Notes: generated by a model from the sequence alone, not told the origin. Positions 1-8,854 are shown, counted from the stretch's first letter. The stretch is DNA of 10,218 nt from Nocardioides sp. (GCA_029264225.1 JARICB010000123.1:1-10218); one strand, 5' to 3'. Numbers and translations are program-made.

Positions 1-328
1 AAACTGAGTTTTTCTATAAGATGGTGGCGCCACTTGTCGCTGAGATGGGTGACGCGTATCCTGAATTAAAAGATAAGCAAACTGCGATTGAAAATGCCAT
101 TCAAAAAGAAGAAACGCAATTCGCCAAGACTTTAGCGCAAGGCCTACGTCTACTTGCTAGCGAGCTTGAAGGCTTGCAAGATGGCGACGTCCTCTCTGGT
201 GCAGCAGCATTTAAGCTTTATGATACTTATGGCTTCCCGCTTGACTTAACAGCTGATATTACCCGTGAGCGCGGCATTGTCATCAACGAAGACGAGTTTG
301 ATGAACACATGCAAGCACAGCGAGAACG
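1..328 (+). CDS. alaS: Internal fragment of alanyl-tRNA synthetase, foreign to the rest of the window
   Basis: The reading frame is open from base 3 with no start codon of its own; codons before the Met at base 21 read TEFFYK, so the gene enters from the left edge. The peptide matches the class II catalytic-core/anticodon-recognition region of bacterial AlaS, roughly residues 310 to 420 of a protein of about 870. Landmarks are [13 protein letters not shown], a TEEQFA-like segment ([13 protein letters not shown]), [17 protein letters not shown] and MQAQRER. AlaS charges tRNA-Ala in the cytoplasm. Family similarity ends at QRER (about base 326); the following residues PRPGALP come from antisense rho sequence. 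Base composition and codon choice (many A/T third positions) differ sharply from the rest and suggest a gammaproteobacterium such as Psychrobacter or a relative. The gene is broken at both ends, so it cannot be functional here. Family assignment is very secure; the taxon is inference. Confidence 0.93.
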
Positions 329-335
329 ACCGCGG
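322..335. other. Chimeric junction between alaS and rho
   Basis: On the left, AlaS homology runs to QRER (codons ending at base 326). On the right, read on the minus strand, Rho homology runs up to the residues PLAAV, whose last codon is bases 328-330. Composition changes from moderate GC to high GC at the same place. At most a couple of bases (CG at 327-328) could be shared microhomology. No inverted repeat, target duplication, integrase, tRNA end or IS end is visible. Two essential genes cut in mid-coding sequence at one point is what an assembly misjoin, library chimera or contaminant read produces. Confidence 0.9.
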
Positions 336-2307
336 CCAGGGGCTCTGCCGACATCTGCTGACGCAGGGTTCCGGTGATCTCGGCCTCCTGCGCGCTCGTC
401 AGCACCGCCTCCTGGCGGGTGCCGGAGGCCACGATGTCGATGGCCGGGAAGGTGGCCGCTTCGGCCAACTCTCGACGCAGCCGAAGCTCCATGTTGGCAG
501 TGCCACCGAGCTCTTCGAGGAACACCTCATTGGTCGCCGAGCCGGTCTCATGCAGCGCCGTAGCAAGGATGGTGAGCGAGCCGCCACCCTCCACGTTGCG
601 AGCCGCGCCGAAGAACTGCTTGGGCGGCAGCACCGCAGCAGCGTCGACGCCGCCGGCCAACGTGCGGCCGCTGGCCGGTAGCGCCACGTTGTAGGCCCGG
701 CCCAGGCTGGTCAGCGAATCGAGCAGCACCACGACGTCGTGGCCCAGCTCGACCAGTCGCTTGGCCCGCTCCACTGCCAACTCGGCGAGCATCGTGTGGT
801 CGGTGGCCGAGCGGTCGAAGGTCGAGGCGATGACCTCACCCTTCACGGCACGCTGGAAGTCGGTGACCTCCTCGGGCCTGGCATCAAGCAGCACCACCAT
901 CAGGTGGCATTCGGGGTTGTTCGTCGAGATCGATGACGCGACCGACTGCAGGATGGTGGTCCGGCCGGCCTTCGGCGGGGCGACGACCAAGCCGCGCTGT
1001 CCCTTCCCGAGGGGCGCGGCGATATCGATGACGCGACCGATCAGGTTGGCCGGGTCGGTCTCGAGTCGCAGCCGGTCCGTGGGGTGTACGGGAGTGAGCT
1101 GATCGAAGTCCACCCGCTCGCGGGCGGCCTCCGGGTCCGTGCTGTTGATGCTGTCGATGCGCACCATCGGGTTGAACTTCTCCTTGCGCTCACCCTCGCG
1201 CGGCTGACGCACCTGACCCACGACAGCGTCGCCGCGCCGCAGGCCGAACTTACGCACCATCGACAGTGACAGGTAGACGTCGTCGGTGCCGGGCAAGTAG
1301 CCGGAGGTGCGCACGAACGCGTAGTTGTCCAGGACGTCGAGAATGCCCGCAGCAGGGACGAGTACGTCATCCTCGAGGACGGTGGTGTCCGGTTCGCCAC
1401 GACCCGCGGACGGGCGCATGCCCTGGCGGTCGCGGTCGCGGCCACGACGGCGCCGGTTACGGCGACTGCCACCCTCACCGTCGTCATCGTGGTCGAGGTC
1501 GGGGCTCTGCTGCGAGCCGCCCTGCGGGTTGCCCTGCTGGGCCGGCTGAGCTGCCTGCTCCTGCTGGCGCTGGCCACGCGAGTGGCCCTGTTGGTTCTCG
1601 TCCTGCTTGCCGCCCTGGTGGCGTTCGGAACGCTTCTCGGTCGAGTGCTCGCTCTCCGAGCGCGGGCTGTCGGAGCGCTGGGTCTCCGCGGGAGCGTCCG
1701 ACTGCTTGGACCGCTGCTTCTCGTTCTGCTGCCTCTTGGGCTGCTTCTCTGGCTGCTGCTTCTCGGGCTGCTCCGAGGTGTCTTGCTGCGGCTGCGGGCG
1801 GCCATCGTCGGCCGTCACCTTCGTTGCGGCCTGAGAGGTGACTGCCCGACCACGCGTGCGCTGGCGGACGGTGACCTGCGGAGCATTCTTGACCGGCGTC
1901 TCCGAGGAGGGGGTCGTCGAGGTGGCGGAGGAATCGCCCGAGTCGGAGTTTGCGGTGCTGGCGGTGCTGGCGTCCGATCCTGCTGTGGCCGTCCTGGCTG
2001 TCCTGGCAGGGCGCCTCGGCGGCGGGGTCCTCGTCGTCGCCGCTGCCTTGCTGGCGGTCTCCGACGAAGCCGGTTGGGAGGTGGCATCTGTGGGGGCCGT
2101 GGTCTTGACGGGAGCGCTCGCACCCTGGGCAGCCTTGATGGCCTCGACCAACTGCGCCTTCTTCATCGAGCCGGCGCCAGCGATGCCCAGCCCGCCCGCC
2201 ATCGACTTGAGGTCGGCGAGCAGCATCGAGCCGAGGCCGCCACCGCGCTTCTTGGCGCCAGTGGTGGAGGCAGCCGTTGAGGCATCGGTCTGGGTAGTTT
2301 CGGTCAC
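329..2307 (-). CDS. rho: Transcription termination factor Rho, C-terminus truncated by the junction; ATPase site residues altered
   Basis: Rho is a hexameric RNA helicase that ends transcription. The GTG start at 2307 has GGGAAGGA six bases upstream. Residues 24-62 form a Rho N-terminal SAP-like domain. About 62-305 is a disordered insert rich in Ser/Thr/Ala, then Gln/Lys/Glu, then Arg ([13 protein letters not shown]), as in other actinobacterial Rho proteins. Residues 312-390 are the cold-shock-like RNA-binding domain ([13 protein letters not shown]). The ATPase core starts near 405. The P-loop reads APPKAGRT (444-450 region), with Arg449 where E. coli has Lys184. DARPEEVT has Ala476 where E. 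coli has the catalytic Glu211. Walker B Asp530 and the arginine finger Arg631 are kept. Homology stops at residue 660, so about 25-30 C-terminal residues are missing; the frame then runs into antisense alaS until a stop at 283. Being Rho is certain from length, domains and synteny; catalytic competence is doubtful. Confidence 0.93.
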
Positions 2308-2313
2308 GTGAGG

Positions 2314-2321
2314 TCCTTCCC
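2314..2321 (-). promoter_or_regulatory. Ribosome binding site of rho
   Basis: The minus strand reads GGGAAGGA followed by six bases and then GTG at 2307. This supports the GTG start over downstream candidates; the next residues, TETTQTDAS, are typical of a disordered Rho N-terminus. Confidence 0.7.
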
Positions 2322-2338
2322 ACGTAGAGGCGCCAGCG

Positions 2339-2353
2339 GTCGTGTGACACGAC
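2339..2353. repeat. Short inverted repeat in rho leader
   Basis: GTCGTG-TGA-CACGAC is a perfect 6-bp dyad with a three-base centre, 32 bases before the rho start codon. It could be an RNA hairpin near the ribosome binding site or a protein-binding operator. The sequence alone does not decide. Confidence 0.35.
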
Positions 2354-2381
2354 GGCGCGTGGTCATCAGGGACATCTCCGG

Positions 2382-2399
2382 CGACCGGATACCCGGTCG
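2382..2399 (-). repeat. Hairpin in rho leader
   Basis: CGACCGG, a four-base loop ATAC, then CCGGTCG form a perfect 7-bp GC-rich stem. No T-run follows on either strand, so it is not a standard intrinsic terminator. It lies in the middle of the presumed rho leader and could be an RNA structure in that leader. Confidence 0.45.
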
Positions 2400-2508
2400 A
2401 GAGGAGGAAGCTTCGCGCCGAAGAAGTGGAGTGGCACCCCGATGAGCAGACGAGCTGCTCGGGCAGGTACGCACGCCGGTCGACGCAGCTTGCGATGCTA
2501 GCACCGGA

Positions 2509-3405
2509 TCAGCCGACGACCGCGCCAGCGCGCCCGACATCGAGCCGATGGCTGCGCCACCCCGCAGGGGTGCGGGAGTCCAGGTCGGCGTCGGGCGCAG
2601 CGACGAAGGCCAACACGCTGGGGCCAGCACCGCTGATCACCGCGGCGACCCCGTCGGTTCGCAGTGCATGCACCAACGCCAGCGACTCGGGCATCGCCGG
2701 CTCGCGCTGTTCTTGGTGCAGGTAGTCGCGGGTAGCGGCAAGCAGGTGCTCCGGCTGGCCGGAGAGCGCTGCCACCAGCAGGGCTGTGCGGCCACTGTTG
2801 GCCGCGGCATCGGCGTGCGGCACGAGCGCGGGCAGCAGCCCGCGAGCTACCGCGGTCGCCACCGGAGTAGGGGGCACGAAGACCACCGCCGAGATGCGGG
2901 GGTCGACCCCGACGCAGACGGCGTACCACTGCTCGTCCTCGCGGCCCGAGATCACGAACCCCCCGTAGAAGGCCGGCGCCACGTTGTCGGGATGACCCTC
3001 GAGGTCGGCGGCCAGCCGAAACAGCGCGTCGTCGTCGATCAACAGTTGCCCACCTGCGACCAGGGCCCGGGCGAGCACGACCCCGCCAACGATCGCCGCG
3101 GACGACGACCCCAGCCCCCGACTGTGAGGGATGACGTTGTGGCACTTCAACCGCAGACCCGGCGGCTGCACACCCATCGCGTCGAAGGCTGCGCGCATCG
3201 CCCGCACGACGAGATGCGACTCGTCAAGCGGCACGTCACCGGCACCCGCTCCGTCGACCTCGACGACCAGTCCGTCGCCGATCACCTCTGCCTCGAGCGA
3301 GTCTCGCATCGACAAGGCGAGTCCGAGCGAGTCGAAGCCAGGACCAAGGTTGGCCGAGGTGGCCGGTACCGTGACCCGCACTGGCCCGTCGACGAAGGTC
3401 GCCAT
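2509..3405 (-). CDS. thrB: Homoserine kinase
   Basis: ThrB phosphorylates homoserine with ATP to O-phosphohomoserine, the substrate of threonine synthase; it is cytoplasmic. The 298-residue product has normal family length and the three GHMP-kinase motifs: PATSANLGPGFDSLGLAL at residues 14-31, the ATP-binding loop PHSRGLGSSSAAIVGG at 93-108, and the C-terminal ISGAGPSVLAF. EGHPDNVAPAFYGG is also typical. The open frame extends far upstream, but that part is antiparallel to nothing recognisable and overlaps thrC. The ATG at 3405 (MATFVDGPVRVTVPA) matches the family N-terminus and sits two bases after the thrC stop. No clear Shine-Dalgarno sequence precedes it, so translation probably depends on ribosomes finishing thrC. 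It is the last gene of the biosynthetic run before rho. Confidence 0.95.
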   Translation of the reverse strand: MATFVDGPVRVTVPATSANLGPGFDSLGLALSMRDSLEAEVIGDGLVVEVDGAGAGDVPLDESHLVVRAMRAAFDAMGVQPPGLRLKCHNVIPHSRGLGSSSAAIVGGVVLARALVAGGQLLIDDDALFRLAADLEGHPDNVAPAFYGGFVISGREDEQWYAVCVGVDPRISAVVFVPPTPVATAVARGLLPALVPHADAAANSGRTALLVAALSGQPEHLLAATRDYLHQEQREPAMPESLALVHALRTDGVAAVISGAGPSVLAFVAAPDADLDSRTPAGWRSHRLDVGRAGAVVG

Positions 3406-3407
3406 GC

Positions 3408-4499
3408 TCAGATCAGACCGGCAGCAGCCGCCGCGGCGTCTACGTCTGCATCCACGACGGTGTCGACGATGTCGCTGAACGACTCGAGCGCGGTGGCAGT
3501 GTCCTTGAGGCCATGGCCGGTCACCGTGATGGCCACGGTCTTGCCGGCATAGCTCTCTCCCGCTGCCAGCTCGCTGAGCAGGCCAGCGATGCCGGCCGCC
3601 GAGGCCGGCTCGACGAAGACGCCGTCGTGCTTGGCCAACTCGACCTGGGCAGCGAGGATCTGCGGGTCGGACAGTGCCGCGAATCGTCCACCGGACTCCG
3701 ACGCGGCCGCCACGGCCAACTGCCACGACGCCGGATTGCCGATCCGGATCGCGGTCGCCTTCGTCTCCGGGTCGGGGAACGGCACCCCCGTCACCAGCGG
3801 CGCCGCGCCGTCGGCCTGGAAGCCACGCATGACCGGACGGCGGGACGAGCGGCCCAGGGCGGCGTACTGCACGTAGCCCATCCAATAGGCCGAGATGTTG
3901 CCCGCGTTGCCGACGGGAAGCAGGTGGTAGTCGGGAGCATCACCAAGAAAGTCGCAGATCTCGAAGGCGGCCGTCTTCTGGCCCTGGAGCCGGGCCGGGT
4001 TGACCGAGTTGACCAGCGCCACCGGGTAGTTCGAGGCCAACTCCTTCGCCATCGTCAAACAGTGGTCGAAGTTGCCGCGCACCATGATGATCTGGGCGCC
4101 GTGCACGACGGCCTGAGCCATCTTGCCTGCGGCGATCTTGCCCTCGGGTACCAGCACCAGCGGTTTGAGCCCGGCCTTGGCTGCGTAGGCGGCCATCGAG
4201 GCCGACGTGTTGCCTGTGGAGGCACAGACCACGGCCTGCGCACCTTCGTACTTGGCAAGCGACATGGCGGTCGTCATCCCGCGGTCCTTGAAGGAACCCG
4301 TCGGGTTGTTGCCCTCGACCTTGAGCCAGACCTGGCCACCGGTGAGTGAGGAGAGCCACTCGGAGTGGACCAGCGGAGTGCCGCCCTCCCGCAGAGTCAC
4401 CGCCTCCAGGTCGTCGGGGAGCAGGTCGATCAGGTCGCGGTACTCCTCGATCAGGCCACGCCACTGGCCGTTGGCCACCGTCGGCGAACTGCCGCTCAT
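3408..4499 (-). CDS. thrC: Threonine synthase (PLP-dependent)
   Basis: ThrC converts O-phosphohomoserine to threonine and phosphate in the cytoplasm. The 363-residue length fits the short ThrC class of Actinobacteria and Bacillus. The PLP-binding lysine is Lys71 in [29 protein letters not shown] (substrate/PLP ring contacts) and the phosphate-binding loop [12 protein letters not shown] follow. TVTGHGLKD near the C-terminus is the usual closing motif. The ATG at 4499 overlaps the hom stop in an ATGA, and it has a strong Shine-Dalgarno AAGGAGG six bases upstream, the best in the operon. thrB follows two bases after its stop. There is no sign of damage. Confidence 0.96.
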   Translation of the reverse strand: MSGSSPTVANGQWRGLIEEYRDLIDLLPDDLEAVTLREGGTPLVHSEWLSSLTGGQVWLKVEGNNPTGSFKDRGMTTAMSLAKYEGAQAVVCASTGNTSASMAAYAAKAGLKPLVLVPEGKIAAGKMAQAVVHGAQIIMVRGNFDHCLTMAKELASNYPVALVNSVNPARLQGQKTAAFEICDFLGDAPDYHLLPVGNAGNISAYWMGYVQYAALGRSSRRPVMRGFQADGAAPLVTGVPFPDPETKATAIRIGNPASWQLAVAAASESGGRFAALSDPQILAAQVELAKHDGVFVEPASAAGIAGLLSELAAGESYAGKTVAITVTGHGLKDTATALESFSDIVDTVVDADVDAAAAAAGLI

Positions 4500-5791
4500 T
4501 CGTCTCCTCCTTCGACGCGCATCACCGAGGTGACAGCGCGCACGATGTCCATGTCACGCAACTGCTGCACGGTCGCGCTCAGCGCCGCGTCGCTCGCCGC
4601 GTGGCTGACCACTACCAGTTCGGCATCGGCTCCGCGACCTTCCTGACGCACGATCTGGATCGAGACGTCGTGGTCGGCGAATGTCATCGCCACGGCCGCC
4701 AGCACCCCCGAACGGTCGTCGACGTCAAGGGCCACGTGGTAGCGGGTGCGGGTCTCGCCCATGGGCAGCACGGCCCGGTCGGCGTAGGCGGACTCACCCA
4801 TGCCACGGGTCCCGGCGAGCCGGTTGCGCGCCACCGTCACCAGGTCACCCAGGACAGCACTCGCCGTCGGTGCACCACCGGCCCCGGGGCCGTAGAACAT
4901 CAGCTGCCCGGCCGCCTCGGATTCGACGAACACCGCGTTGTAGGCCCCTCGGACACTCGCCAGTGGGTGCGAGCGCGGGATCATCGCCGGGTGCACGCGA
5001 GCGGCGACCTTGCCGTCCCGGAGTTCACAGATGGAGAGCAGTTTGACGACCGAGTCCATCTCCCGCGCCGACTGCACGTCGGCAGCGGTCACCTCCGAGA
5101 TGCCCTCGCGATAGACATCCGTGTCGGTGACCCGCGAGTGGAACGCCAGGCTGGCCAGGATCGCGGTCTTCGCAGCAGCGTCGAAGCCTTCGACGTCGGC
5201 GGTCGGGTCGGCCTCGGCGTAGCCGAGCTCCTGCGCCTCCTCGAGGGCCTCGGAGAAGCCCGCACCGGAGCTGTCCATCTTGTCCAGGATGAAGTTGGTG
5301 GTGCCGTTGACGATGCCCAGCACCCGGGTGACCTTGTCACCGGCCAGCGACTCACGCAGCGGCCGCACGATCGGGATCGCTCCCGCCACGGCCGCTTCGT
5401 AGTAGAGGTCGCGCTCGGCCTTGGCCGCGGCCTCGAACAGGGTCGGGCCGTCCTCGGCCAGCAACGCCTTGTTGGCGGTGACCACGCTGGCTCCGTTGGC
5501 CAGCGCCGAGAGGATCAACGAGCGGGCCGGCTCGATGCCGCCGATCACCTCGATCACGACGTCGACGTCAGCGCGAGCCACCAACCCGGCCGCGTCGGTA
5601 GTGAGCAGGTCCGGAGGCAGATCCACCTCCCGCGGTGCGTCGAGGCGGCGTACGGCCACACCCACCAGCTCGACCGGGGCGCCTACTCGAGCAGCCAGGT
5701 CGTCGGCCTGCTCCGTGAGTAGCCGCACCACCTGTGAGCCGACCGAGCCACAACCCAGCACTGCGGCCTTCAGTCGTCTTTTTTCCATCAT
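4496..5791 (-). CDS. hom: Homoserine dehydrogenase with C-terminal ACT domain
   Basis: Hom reduces aspartate semialdehyde to homoserine with NAD(P)H, the branch point from lysine toward threonine and methionine. The 431-residue product begins with a Rossmann nucleotide-binding loop, GCGSVG at residues 13-18. [11 protein letters not shown] contains the conserved Lys108. The family signature [19 protein letters not shown] lies at 190-208, and [18 protein letters not shown] at 301-318. Residues about 349-426 are an ACT domain ([21 protein letters not shown]), the usual site of threonine feedback inhibition in this form. The start is one of two adjacent ATG codons at 5791 and 5788. The first overlaps the lysA stop as ATGA and the second follows it directly; only a weak GTGGGTG precedes. 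It overlaps thrC by four bases downstream. The enzyme looks complete and ordinary. Confidence 0.96.
   Translation of the reverse strand: MMEKRRLKAAVLGCGSVGSQVVRLLTEQADDLAARVGAPVELVGVAVRRLDAPREVDLPPDLLTTDAAGLVARADVDVVIEVIGGIEPARSLILSALANGASVVTANKALLAEDGPTLFEAAAKAERDLYYEAAVAGAIPIVRPLRESLAGDKVTRVLGIVNGTTNFILDKMDSSGAGFSEALEEAQELGYAEADPTADVEGFDAAAKTAILASLAFHSRVTDTDVYREGISEVTAADVQSAREMDSVVKLLSICELRDGKVAARVHPAMIPRSHPLASVRGAYNAVFVESEAAGQLMFYGPGAGGAPTASAVLGDLVTVARNRLAGTRGMGESAYADRAVLPMGETRTRYHVALDVDDRSGVLAAVAMTFADHDVSIQIVRQEGRGADAELVVVSHAASDAALSATVQQLRDMDIVRAVTSVMRVEGGDE
4506..4512 (-). promoter_or_regulatory. Strong ribosome binding site of thrC
   Basis: AAGGAGG on the minus strand lies inside the 3' end of hom, six bases before the thrC ATG at 4499. 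It is much stronger than the sites of lysA, hom and thrB, so thrC can recruit ribosomes independently as well as by coupling. Confidence 0.8.
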
Positions 5792-7188
5792 GCACCCACG
5801 TCAGTAGCCAACAGGTCGTCTTCAGTCTCCCTGCGCAGCACGACGGAGATCTTCCCGTCCCGCACAGCGATCACCGGAGGTCGCAGCGCATGGTTGTAGT
5901 TGGACGCCATGGAACGGCAGTATGCGCCGGTTCCCGGCACGGCCACCATGTCACCCGGAGCAACGTCGGCGGGCAGGAACTCGTCCTTCACGACGATGTC
6001 ACCGGCCTCGCAGTGCTTGCCCACGACCCGGGAAAGGGTCGCGGTCGCGCTCGAGGCGCGGTTGGCCAGCGTCGCGGAGTAGTCGGCGTCGTAGAGGGCG
6101 GTTCGGATGTTGTCGCTCATACCTCCGTCGACGCTGACGTAGAGCCGCTGCGCCCCACCGTCGAGCGCCACCTTCTTCACGGTTCCGACGGTGTAGACGG
6201 TGCACATGGCCGGGCCGACGATGGCGCGGCCGGGCTCGATGCTCAGCCGGGGCTCGGCAATGCCGAGGGAACGGCACTCGTGCTCGACGATCCTGGACAG
6301 CTCGGCCGCCAACTGATGGGGCGCTCTGGGATCGTCCTGGGTGGTGTAGGCGATGCCGAAGCCGCCGCCGAGGTCCATCTCCGGCATGTCCAGCCCGATC
6401 TCGTCCCGTACGCGGTGATGCAGGGCGAGCACCCGCCGGGCAGCCACCTCGAAACCCGAGGAGTCGAAGATCTGGCTGCCGATATGGCTGTGCAGACCGC
6501 GCAGTTCGAGGCCCGGGGCCTCGTGCACGCGTCGTACGGCGGCGAAGGCGTCACCGCTGGTGATCGAGAACCCGAACTTCTGGTCCTCATGGGCGGTCGC
6601 GATGTATTCGTGCGTGTGCGCCTCGACACCGGCGGTGACCCGAATCATTACCCTCGCCGTGCGGCCGAGCTCGGTGGTCAACTGCTCAAGGCGCTCGATC
6701 TCGTGGAGCGAGTCGACGATGATGCGTCCTACCCCGAGCTCGAGGGCCCGGACCAGTTCACCCTCGGTCTTGTTGTTGCCGTGGAAGCCCACGCGGGCCA
6801 TGGGAAAGCCGGCCCGTTCGGCGACGGAGAGTTCCCCGCCGGAGCAGACGTCGAGGTGCAGTCCCTCCTCGTCGAGCCACCGCACGGTGGTCGTGGAGAG
6901 GAACGCCTTGCCGGCGTAGAAGACGTCGTAACCGACGAACGCGTCCTTGAAGGCGCGCGCCCGGGCACGGAAGTCGACTTCGTCGAGGACGTAGGCGGGG
7001 CTCCCTACCTGCTCGACCAGGTCGGGCAGCGAGAGTCCGCCGACGCTGAGCACACCGTCGGTCTTCTCCGCCGTGCTCGACCAGAGCAGCGCAACGATCT
7101 CGTTGGGGTCGCTCGGCTCACGCAGCCACGCTGGACCGCGCAGGGCGCCATCGGCATGCGCCCAACCGGACGGGTGTGAGGTGGGCAC
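5788..7188 (-). CDS. lysA: Diaminopimelate decarboxylase
   Basis: LysA decarboxylates meso-diaminopimelate to L-lysine, the last step of lysine synthesis; it is a fold-type III PLP enzyme. The 466 residues include the PLP lysine Lys94 in FYAGKAFLS, HSHIGSQI at 233-240, the glycine-rich phosphate-binding GGGFGIAY at 274-281, EPGRAIVG at 318-325, CEAGD at 393-397 (the cysteine contributed across the dimer) and GAYCRSMASNYN at 421-432. The GTG start at 7188 lies three bases after the argS stop. It gives an actinobacterial-style N-terminal extension of about 40 residues (SGWAHADGALRGPAW) before the catalytic domain. No strong ribosome binding site is visible, so coupling to argS is likely. hom follows with a four-base overlap. 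Confidence 0.96.
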   Translation of the reverse strand: MPTSHPSGWAHADGALRGPAWLREPSDPNEIVALLWSSTAEKTDGVLSVGGLSLPDLVEQVGSPAYVLDEVDFRARARAFKDAFVGYDVFYAGKAFLSTTTVRWLDEEGLHLDVCSGGELSVAERAGFPMARVGFHGNNKTEGELVRALELGVGRIIVDSLHEIERLEQLTTELGRTARVMIRVTAGVEAHTHEYIATAHEDQKFGFSITSGDAFAAVRRVHEAPGLELRGLHSHIGSQIFDSSGFEVAARRVLALHHRVRDEIGLDMPEMDLGGGFGIAYTTQDDPRAPHQLAAELSRIVEHECRSLGIAEPRLSIEPGRAIVGPAMCTVYTVGTVKKVALDGGAQRLYVSVDGGMSDNIRTALYDADYSATLANRASSATATLSRVVGKHCEAGDIVVKDEFLPADVAPGDMVAVPGTGAYCRSMASNYNHALRPPVIAVRDGKISVVLRRETEDDLLATDVGA

Positions 7189-7191
7189 GCG

Positions 7192-8847
7192 TCACATCCG
7201 CTCGGGAGCGGAGACACCGAGCAGCGCCAAGCCGTTGGCCAGCACCCGGCGGGTGGCCGCGACGAGGAGCAACCGCGCCTGGTGCAGGTCACCCGGTTCC
7301 TCATCGCCCATGGGCAGCACCCGGCAGTTGTCGTAGAACCGGTGATAGGTCCCGGCGAGCTCTTCGAGGTAGCGCGCCACCCGGTGCGGTTCGCGCAGTT
7401 CTGCGGCACCCGCGACCACGCGGGGGAATTCGGCCAGCGCGCGCAGCAGTTCCCCCTCCTTCTCATGGCTCAGCAGGTCAGGGTGCGACTCGGGCGCCAG
7501 GCCCAGGTCGGCAGCGTTGCGCAGGATCGAGCTGACCCGGGCGTGGGCGTACTGCACGTAGAAGACCGGGTTGTCGCTGCTCGCCTTGGCCCACAGGTCC
7601 AGATCGATGTCGATGTTGGAGTCGCTGGAGTAGCGCGCCAACGCGTAGCGGCTGGCGTCCACGCCGATCGCTCCGACCAGGTCGTCGATGGTGACGACCG
7701 TGCCGGCCCGCTTGGACATCCGCACCGGCGCACCATCGCGCACCAGGTTGACCATCTGACCGATCAGGATCTCGAGGTTCTTGCCGGGTTCGTCACCGAA
7801 CGCGGCACACATGGCATTCATCCGACCGACGTAGCCGTGGTGGTCTGCTCCCAGCATGATCAGGCAGCGGTCGAAGCCGCGCTCGCGCTTGTCGAGGTAG
7901 TAGGCCAGATCACCCGAGAGATAGGCAGCCTGACCGTTGGACCGCACGATGACCCTGTCCTTGTCATCGCCGTACTGCTCGGTCCTGAGCCACAGCGCGC
8001 CGTCGGCCTCATAGGTGTTGCCCAACTCGCCCAGCCGGTCGATCGCCTTCTGGACGGCGCCGCTCTTGTGCAGGTTGTCCTCGTGGAAGTAGACGTCGAA
8101 GTCGACACCGAAGGCATGCAACGACTGCTTGATCTCGCTGAACATCAACTCCACACCCACGGCGCGGAAGATCTCCTGCGCCTCGTCGTCGGTCAGGTCG
8201 AGGGCATCTGGCCGCTCGGCGAGGACGTTCTTCGCGATCTCCTCGATGTAGGCGCCGCCGTAGCCGTCCTCGGGCACCGGTCGATCCTGTGCCCAGGCCA
8301 GCAGCGAGGCGCTGAACCGGTCGAGCTGGGCGCCGTGGTCGTTGAAGTAGTACTCCCGGGTGACCTCCGCACCGGTAAGGCTGAAGATCCGCCCCAGGGC
8401 GTCGCCCACGGCCGCCCACCGGACGCCGCCCAGGTGCAGGGGGCCGGTCGGGTTGGCCGAGACGAATTCGAGGTTGATCTTCTCCCCGGCGAACGCGTCG
8501 GAGGCGCCGTAGCGCTCCCCCGCCGCCACGATGTCGGCCGCGACCTGGCCCTGGGCGCCCGCGTCGACGCTGATGTTGAGGAAGCCGGGACCGGCGATCT
8601 CCACAGCACTGATCGCGTCGTGCTCGGCCAGCTTCTTCGAGACCAGTTCGGCGAAGGCCCTCGGGTTGGTCCCCGCCTTCTTCGCAAGCTGGAGTGCAAC
8701 GTTGGTGGCGTAGTCGCCGTGCCCCTTCTGGCGCGGTCGCTCCACCGTGACCTCGGTCGGTACGCCGTCGGGCAGCGTGATGGCGCCGTCGGCCACCAGG
8801 GCGGTCAGCGCATCGACAATGGTCAGGGAGAGTTGTTCGGGGGTCAC
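7192..8847 (-). CDS. argS: Arginyl-tRNA synthetase
   Basis: ArgS attaches arginine to tRNA-Arg in the cytoplasm. The 551-residue class I enzyme has the N-terminal tRNA D-loop-contacting domain (about 1-110, with [16 protein letters not shown]). The HIGH-type motif is present as [11 protein letters not shown] (131-141), the KMSKS-type motif as VRMSKRAGT (375-383), and a C-terminal DALR anticodon-binding domain ends in the typical terminal methionine (GVSAPERM). The open frame extends back through the tRNA gene, but homology starts at GTG 8847 ([14 protein letters not shown]). That GTG has a TANNNT -10 box seven bases upstream and no Shine-Dalgarno sequence, suggesting a leaderless message. It heads the argS-lysA-hom-thrC-thrB run and diverges from a tRNA-Arg gene. 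All catalytic motifs are intact. Confidence 0.96.
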   Translation of the reverse strand: MTPEQLSLTIVDALTALVADGAITLPDGVPTEVTVERPRQKGHGDYATNVALQLAKKAGTNPRAFAELVSKKLAEHDAISAVEIAGPGFLNISVDAGAQGQVAADIVAAGERYGASDAFAGEKINLEFVSANPTGPLHLGGVRWAAVGDALGRIFSLTGAEVTREYYFNDHGAQLDRFSASLLAWAQDRPVPEDGYGGAYIEEIAKNVLAERPDALDLTDDEAQEIFRAVGVELMFSEIKQSLHAFGVDFDVYFHEDNLHKSGAVQKAIDRLGELGNTYEADGALWLRTEQYGDDKDRVIVRSNGQAAYLSGDLAYYLDKRERGFDRCLIMLGADHHGYVGRMNAMCAAFGDEPGKNLEILIGQMVNLVRDGAPVRMSKRAGTVVTIDDLVGAIGVDASRYALARYSSDSNIDIDLDLWAKASSDNPVFYVQYAHARVSSILRNAADLGLAPESHPDLLSHEKEGELLRALAEFPRVVAGAAELREPHRVARYLEELAGTYHRFYDNCRVLPMGDEEPGDLHQARLLLVAATRRVLANGLALLGVSAPERM

Positions 8848-8854
8848 GCGGGGC

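Larger units (their letters stand above)
2308..2508 (-). promoter_or_regulatory. rho leader region with probable own promoter
   Basis: This 201-base gap between the thrB stop and the rho start is the only sizeable spacer inside the minus-strand block. On the minus strand an extended -10 motif TGCTAGCAT lies at 2503-2495, directly after the thrB stop codon. No convincing -35 hexamer is seen, as is usual with extended -10 promoters. A start near 2488 would give an untranslated leader of about 180 bases. The leader holds two perfect hairpins (listed separately) and pyrimidine-rich CTTCCTCCTCTC at about 2413-2402. A long leader suits the autoregulation known for rho in other bacteria, but that link is inference. 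There is no obvious terminator after thrB, so read-through from the operon is also possible. Confidence 0.45.

Noticed and set aside
1..328. alaS fragment as a horizontally acquired gene
   Set aside because: It is only an internal piece, has no mobile element, and ends exactly where rho is also cut. An artefact explains it better.
1730..1790. Repeat-like GCTGCTTCTC units that might suggest a tandem repeat element
   Set aside because: They encode the Gln/Glu/Lys-rich disordered part of Rho (EKQ units) and have no spacers or direct-repeat structure of a CRISPR.
3406..3885. N-terminal extension of thrB by 160 codons
   Set aside because: It lies wholly within thrC in another frame; the kinase family N-terminus begins at the ATG at 3405.
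5734..7179. Long + strand open frame of 481 codons opposite lysA
   Set aside because: It mirrors the lysA codon pattern, and its His/Val/Gly/Arg-rich composition resembles no protein family.
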